From Eudoraea sp. (GTDB lineage: Bacteria; Bacteroidota; Bacteroidia; Flavobacteriales; Flavobacteriaceae): DNA of 9,034 bases. The notes below the pieces were generated by a model. It did no database searches, had not been told where the DNA came from, and saw only the letters and a list, made by a program, of their open reading frames with translations. The DNA lies in the NCBI GenBank assembly GCA_013042925.1, contig JABDPH010000333.1, positions 1 to 9,034 of the forward strand, given 5' to 3'. This document shows positions 7,221 to 9,034 of the stretch, one piece after another; the first letter of the stretch is position 1, and each line of letters begins with the position of its first letter. The position numbers and the translations under genes were made by a program.

Positions 7221-7247
7221 GGACGAATGAAAAAACTGCATGTTGCA
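7221..7247 (-). promoter_or_regulatory. Candidate ECF-type promoter of the sigma operon
   Basis: Reading the minus strand, TGCAAC (7247-7242) is followed after 16 bases by CGTCC (7225-7221). This AAC / CGTC pair at 16-17 bp spacing is the classic layout of ECF sigma promoters, and the spacer contains a T tract. The sigma start codon lies about 28 bases downstream, giving a leader of roughly 20 bases. The match suggests autoregulation by the sigma factor it drives. No primary-sigma element of the Bacteroidota TAnnTTTG type was found on this strand here. Confidence 0.5.
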
Positions 7248-7286
7248 AAAAACAAGTATTTTTAAGAAATTTTTAAAAAGTCCACC

Positions 7287-8195
7287 TTGCAACAAGTTAC
7301 AATTAAAAACAATTTTATATCCTTGAGCGTCCTTGATTATGGAGCTATTGTTCAAAAAATCCTGTTTAGAGACAAGAACGGAAAAGAGCTGAATCTGGTA
7401 GTTGGTTTTGAGAATCCAGAAGACTATCTCGAAGATCAAATAGCTCTGGGTGCCTGTGTTGGCAGATTTGCCGGGAGGATATCAAATGGAGGCTTTAGAA
7501 TTAATGACACTACATATAATTTATACTCTAAAGACGGGGTGCATTTACATGGAGGAAAGAATGGATTCAGCAAAAAATACTGGACTTTGGACAAAGTTGT
7601 GCACGATGAACAACCCATGGTTAGACTGAGTTATAAAAGCCCGCATATGGAGGAAGGCTATCCGGGAAACCTTAATGCCAGTGTGACTTATAAACTCATT
7701 GATAATTCACTGCATATAATTCATGAAGCAGTGACGGACCAGTCTACTGTATTAAATATGACCAATCATTCATACTTTCGCCTTGATAATACTAATTCCA
7801 TCGATCACTATGGGTTGCAATTGGAATGTCCTGAAATATTGGAGACCCATGCAAATTTACTGCCTACAGGTAATTTAGTTCGCGTTTCGGATACGGATTA
7901 CGACTTCCTAAACAAAAAAAAGATTGCCAAGGTGCGATTAGATACGCCCTTTGTGGTGTCACATGATGCAAAAAAAGTGGCTGAATTATATTCGTCTGTT
8001 TCGGGAATACGAATGAAAGTTGAGAGCAATCAACCAGCGGTAGTTGTCTATACACCCCTGGAATTTGGAGCTATTTGTTTTGAAACCCAAAACTATCCGG
8101 ATGCACCCAACTATAAATCATTCCCATCGGCACTGCTGCATCCTGGAGAAACCTATTACAACCGGGCAGTTTTTACTTTTGATTTAGTAACTTAG
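7287..8195 (+). CDS. galM: Aldose 1-epimerase (galactose mutarotase family)
   Basis: It interconverts alpha and beta anomers of free aldoses such as galactose or glucose. The 302-residue protein shows the family landmarks: LDYGA (16-20), VGRFAGRISNG (58-68), HLHGG with catalytic His88, LNMTNHSYFRL with His161, and ICFETQNYPDAPN with catalytic-base Glu266. A probable substrate Asp sits at 219. It is shorter than the roughly 340-residue enterobacterial enzyme and has no signal peptide, so it is cytoplasmic. The start is TTG at 7287: an in-frame stop at 7263-7265 leaves only 21 bases upstream, with no ATG or GTG among them, and the first internal Met is far inside the fold. It is divergent from the sigma operon, 94 bases away, and is followed 25 bases later by the DUF2911 gene, so these are likely co-transcribed. 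Confidence 0.92.
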   Translation: MQQVTIKNNFISLSVLDYGAIVQKILFRDKNGKELNLVVGFENPEDYLEDQIALGACVGRFAGRISNGGFRINDTTYNLYSKDGVHLHGGKNGFSKKYWTLDKVVHDEQPMVRLSYKSPHMEEGYPGNLNASVTYKLIDNSLHIIHEAVTDQSTVLNMTNHSYFRLDNTNSIDHYGLQLECPEILETHANLLPTGNLVRVSDTDYDFLNKKKIAKVRLDTPFVVSHDAKKVAELYSSVSGIRMKVESNQPAVVVYTPLEFGAICFETQNYPDAPNYKSFPSALLHPGETYYNRAVFTFDLVT

Positions 8196-8220
8196 ACAAA
8201 CTAATCAACACTTCTGCGTT

Positions 8221-8781
8221 ATGAAAGTTTTAAAATGGATATTGATCGTATTGGCGGCATTGGCCTTGCTTTTTTTCTTTGTGGGAATGCCCTATCTAAA
8301 AGAACAAACAAAGAAAAATAGCCCTCAAAAGACTGTAGTATATACCAAAAATGGCATGGATCTTACCGTAGAATACAGCAGTCCATTTAAAAAGGGAAGG
8401 GTAATTTTTGGCGATTTGGTTCCTTATGATGCCGTTTGGCGTACAGGGGCTAATGAACCTACTACTTTTACTACCAATTCTAAAATTTACATTATCGATA
8501 AAGAGCTTCCCGCAGGCACTTATTCACTTTGGACAATCCCGGGTGAAGAAAGTTGGCAGGTAATTTTTAATAAAAATATTCCAGATTGGGGGGTTACCTT
8601 AATGAGCGGTGGTAAAGAAACTACACGAATTCCGGAAGAAGATGTAGTAAATGTTACAGTGCCAAGCATTAGTTTGGTGGAAACAGTTGAAAGTTTTACT
8701 ATAGATTTTGAGGATACCGGGCAATTGTACCTCAGCCTCGATTGGGATAAAACCAAGGTTCGGGTGCCTATTAATAACTAA
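8221..8781 (+). CDS. Membrane-anchored DUF2911 family protein
   Basis: A 186-residue protein with a single N-terminal hydrophobic helix (about residues 5-23) preceded by lysines, acting as an uncleaved anchor or signal, and a DUF2911 domain across about 37-184. Family landmarks visible are EYSSPFKKGRVIFGDLVPYDAVWRTGANEPTTF-type sequence (51-83; key residues GR, LVPY, WRTGANE), LPAGTYSLWTIPG (96-108) and WQVIFNK (112-118). The family is common in Bacteroidota and has no established biochemical function. The domain should lie in the periplasm. It sits between the epimerase and the GTPase gene; the next frame opens 2 bases after its stop, so the pair is probably translated in a coupled way, though a functional link is not evident. 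Confidence 0.88.
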   Translation: MKVLKWILIVLAALALLFFFVGMPYLKEQTKKNSPQKTVVYTKNGMDLTVEYSSPFKKGRVIFGDLVPYDAVWRTGANEPTTFTTNSKIYIIDKELPAGTYSLWTIPGEESWQVIFNKNIPDWGVTLMSGGKETTRIPEEDVVNVTVPSISLVETVESFTIDFEDTGQLYLSLDWDKTKVRVPINN

Positions 8782-8783
8782 CA

Positions 8784-9034
8784 TTGAGTAAAGAAAAAAA
8801 TAAGGTTACAAAAGGGATTCTCCAGGTAAAAAAGTACCGTAAAAAGAAGCTCTCTGTTGAGGATCTAACAAAAGGAGTCCTGAATGGAGATAAAGCTTTA
8901 TTAGCCTGGGCCATAACTGTAGTGGAAAGCACTAAAAACGAAGACCTGAAGAAGGCCTATTCTTTAATTGAGAATTGCCTGGCAAAAAAATCTAATAGTA
9001 TTAGAATTGGTATAACTGGTGTACCTGGTGTTGG
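8784..9034 (+). CDS. meaB: MeaB/ArgK-type GTPase, 3' end cut off by the window
   Basis: The first 83 codons of a G3E-family GTPase that, in characterised members, protects and reloads adenosylcobalamin-dependent methylmalonyl-CoA mutase. Visible are the helical N-terminal region with LTKGVLNGDKALLAWAITVVES (28-49) and the beginning of the Walker A loop, GITGVPGVG (76-84), exactly where MeaB has it. The frame runs off the window before the Lys-Ser/Thr of that loop. An in-frame stop at 8775-8777 and the lack of any early ATG leave TTG at 8784 as the start, 2 bases after the DUF2911 stop. MeaB is cytoplasmic. Its mutase partner genes are not in the window. Identification rests on the N-terminal third only. 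Confidence 0.85.
   Translation, partial: MSKEKNKVTKGILQVKKYRKKKLSVEDLTKGVLNGDKALLAWAITVVESTKNEDLKKAYSLIENCLAKKSNSIRIGITGVPGV

Overview
The window looks like chromosomal DNA from a marine or soil member of the Bacteroidota, most likely Flavobacteriaceae. Base composition is AT-rich, start codons lack clear Shine-Dalgarno sequences, and the protein families are typical of that group: a DUF1080 lipoprotein, Tat-exported Gfo/Idh/MocA oxidoreductases, DUF2911, and a flavobacterial-style ECF sigma operon. The assignment rests on protein character only; no rRNA or other marker is present.

Layout. (1) 1-563, + strand: the 3' part of a methionine sulfoxide reductase A gene, closed by a good intrinsic terminator. 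(2) 679-4601, + strand: a tight three-gene cassette made of a lipoprotein with two DUF1080 (3-keto-disaccharide hydrolase) domains and two different Gfo/Idh/MocA dehydrogenases, each with a twin-arginine signal. (3) 7192-4647, - strand: a three-gene operon with overlapping reading frames, coding for an ECF sigma factor, a single-pass membrane protein in the anti-sigma position, and an exported protein with beta-strand-type ends and a long charged helix. An ECF-type promoter (TGCAAC, 16 bp, CGTCC) lies just upstream and suggests self-activation. (4) 7287 to the end, + strand: aldose 1-epimerase, a membrane-anchored DUF2911 protein and the start of a MeaB-type GTPase, closely spaced and probably co-transcribed. 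The epimerase and the GTPase both appear to start at TTG.

How the genes may work together. The cassette in (2) fits an envelope-located oxidation and elimination/hydrolysis route for glycosides: a dehydrogenase makes the 3-keto sugar and the DUF1080 protein breaks the activated glycosidic bond. The second dehydrogenase could reduce a product or act on another substrate. This is inference from family knowledge; the substrate cannot be read from the sequence. The sigma operon is a cell-envelope regulatory module whose third gene is probably its effector or sensor. No tRNA, rRNA, CRISPR array, insertion sequence or prophage signal was seen. There is no gene-free stretch longer than about 115 bases.
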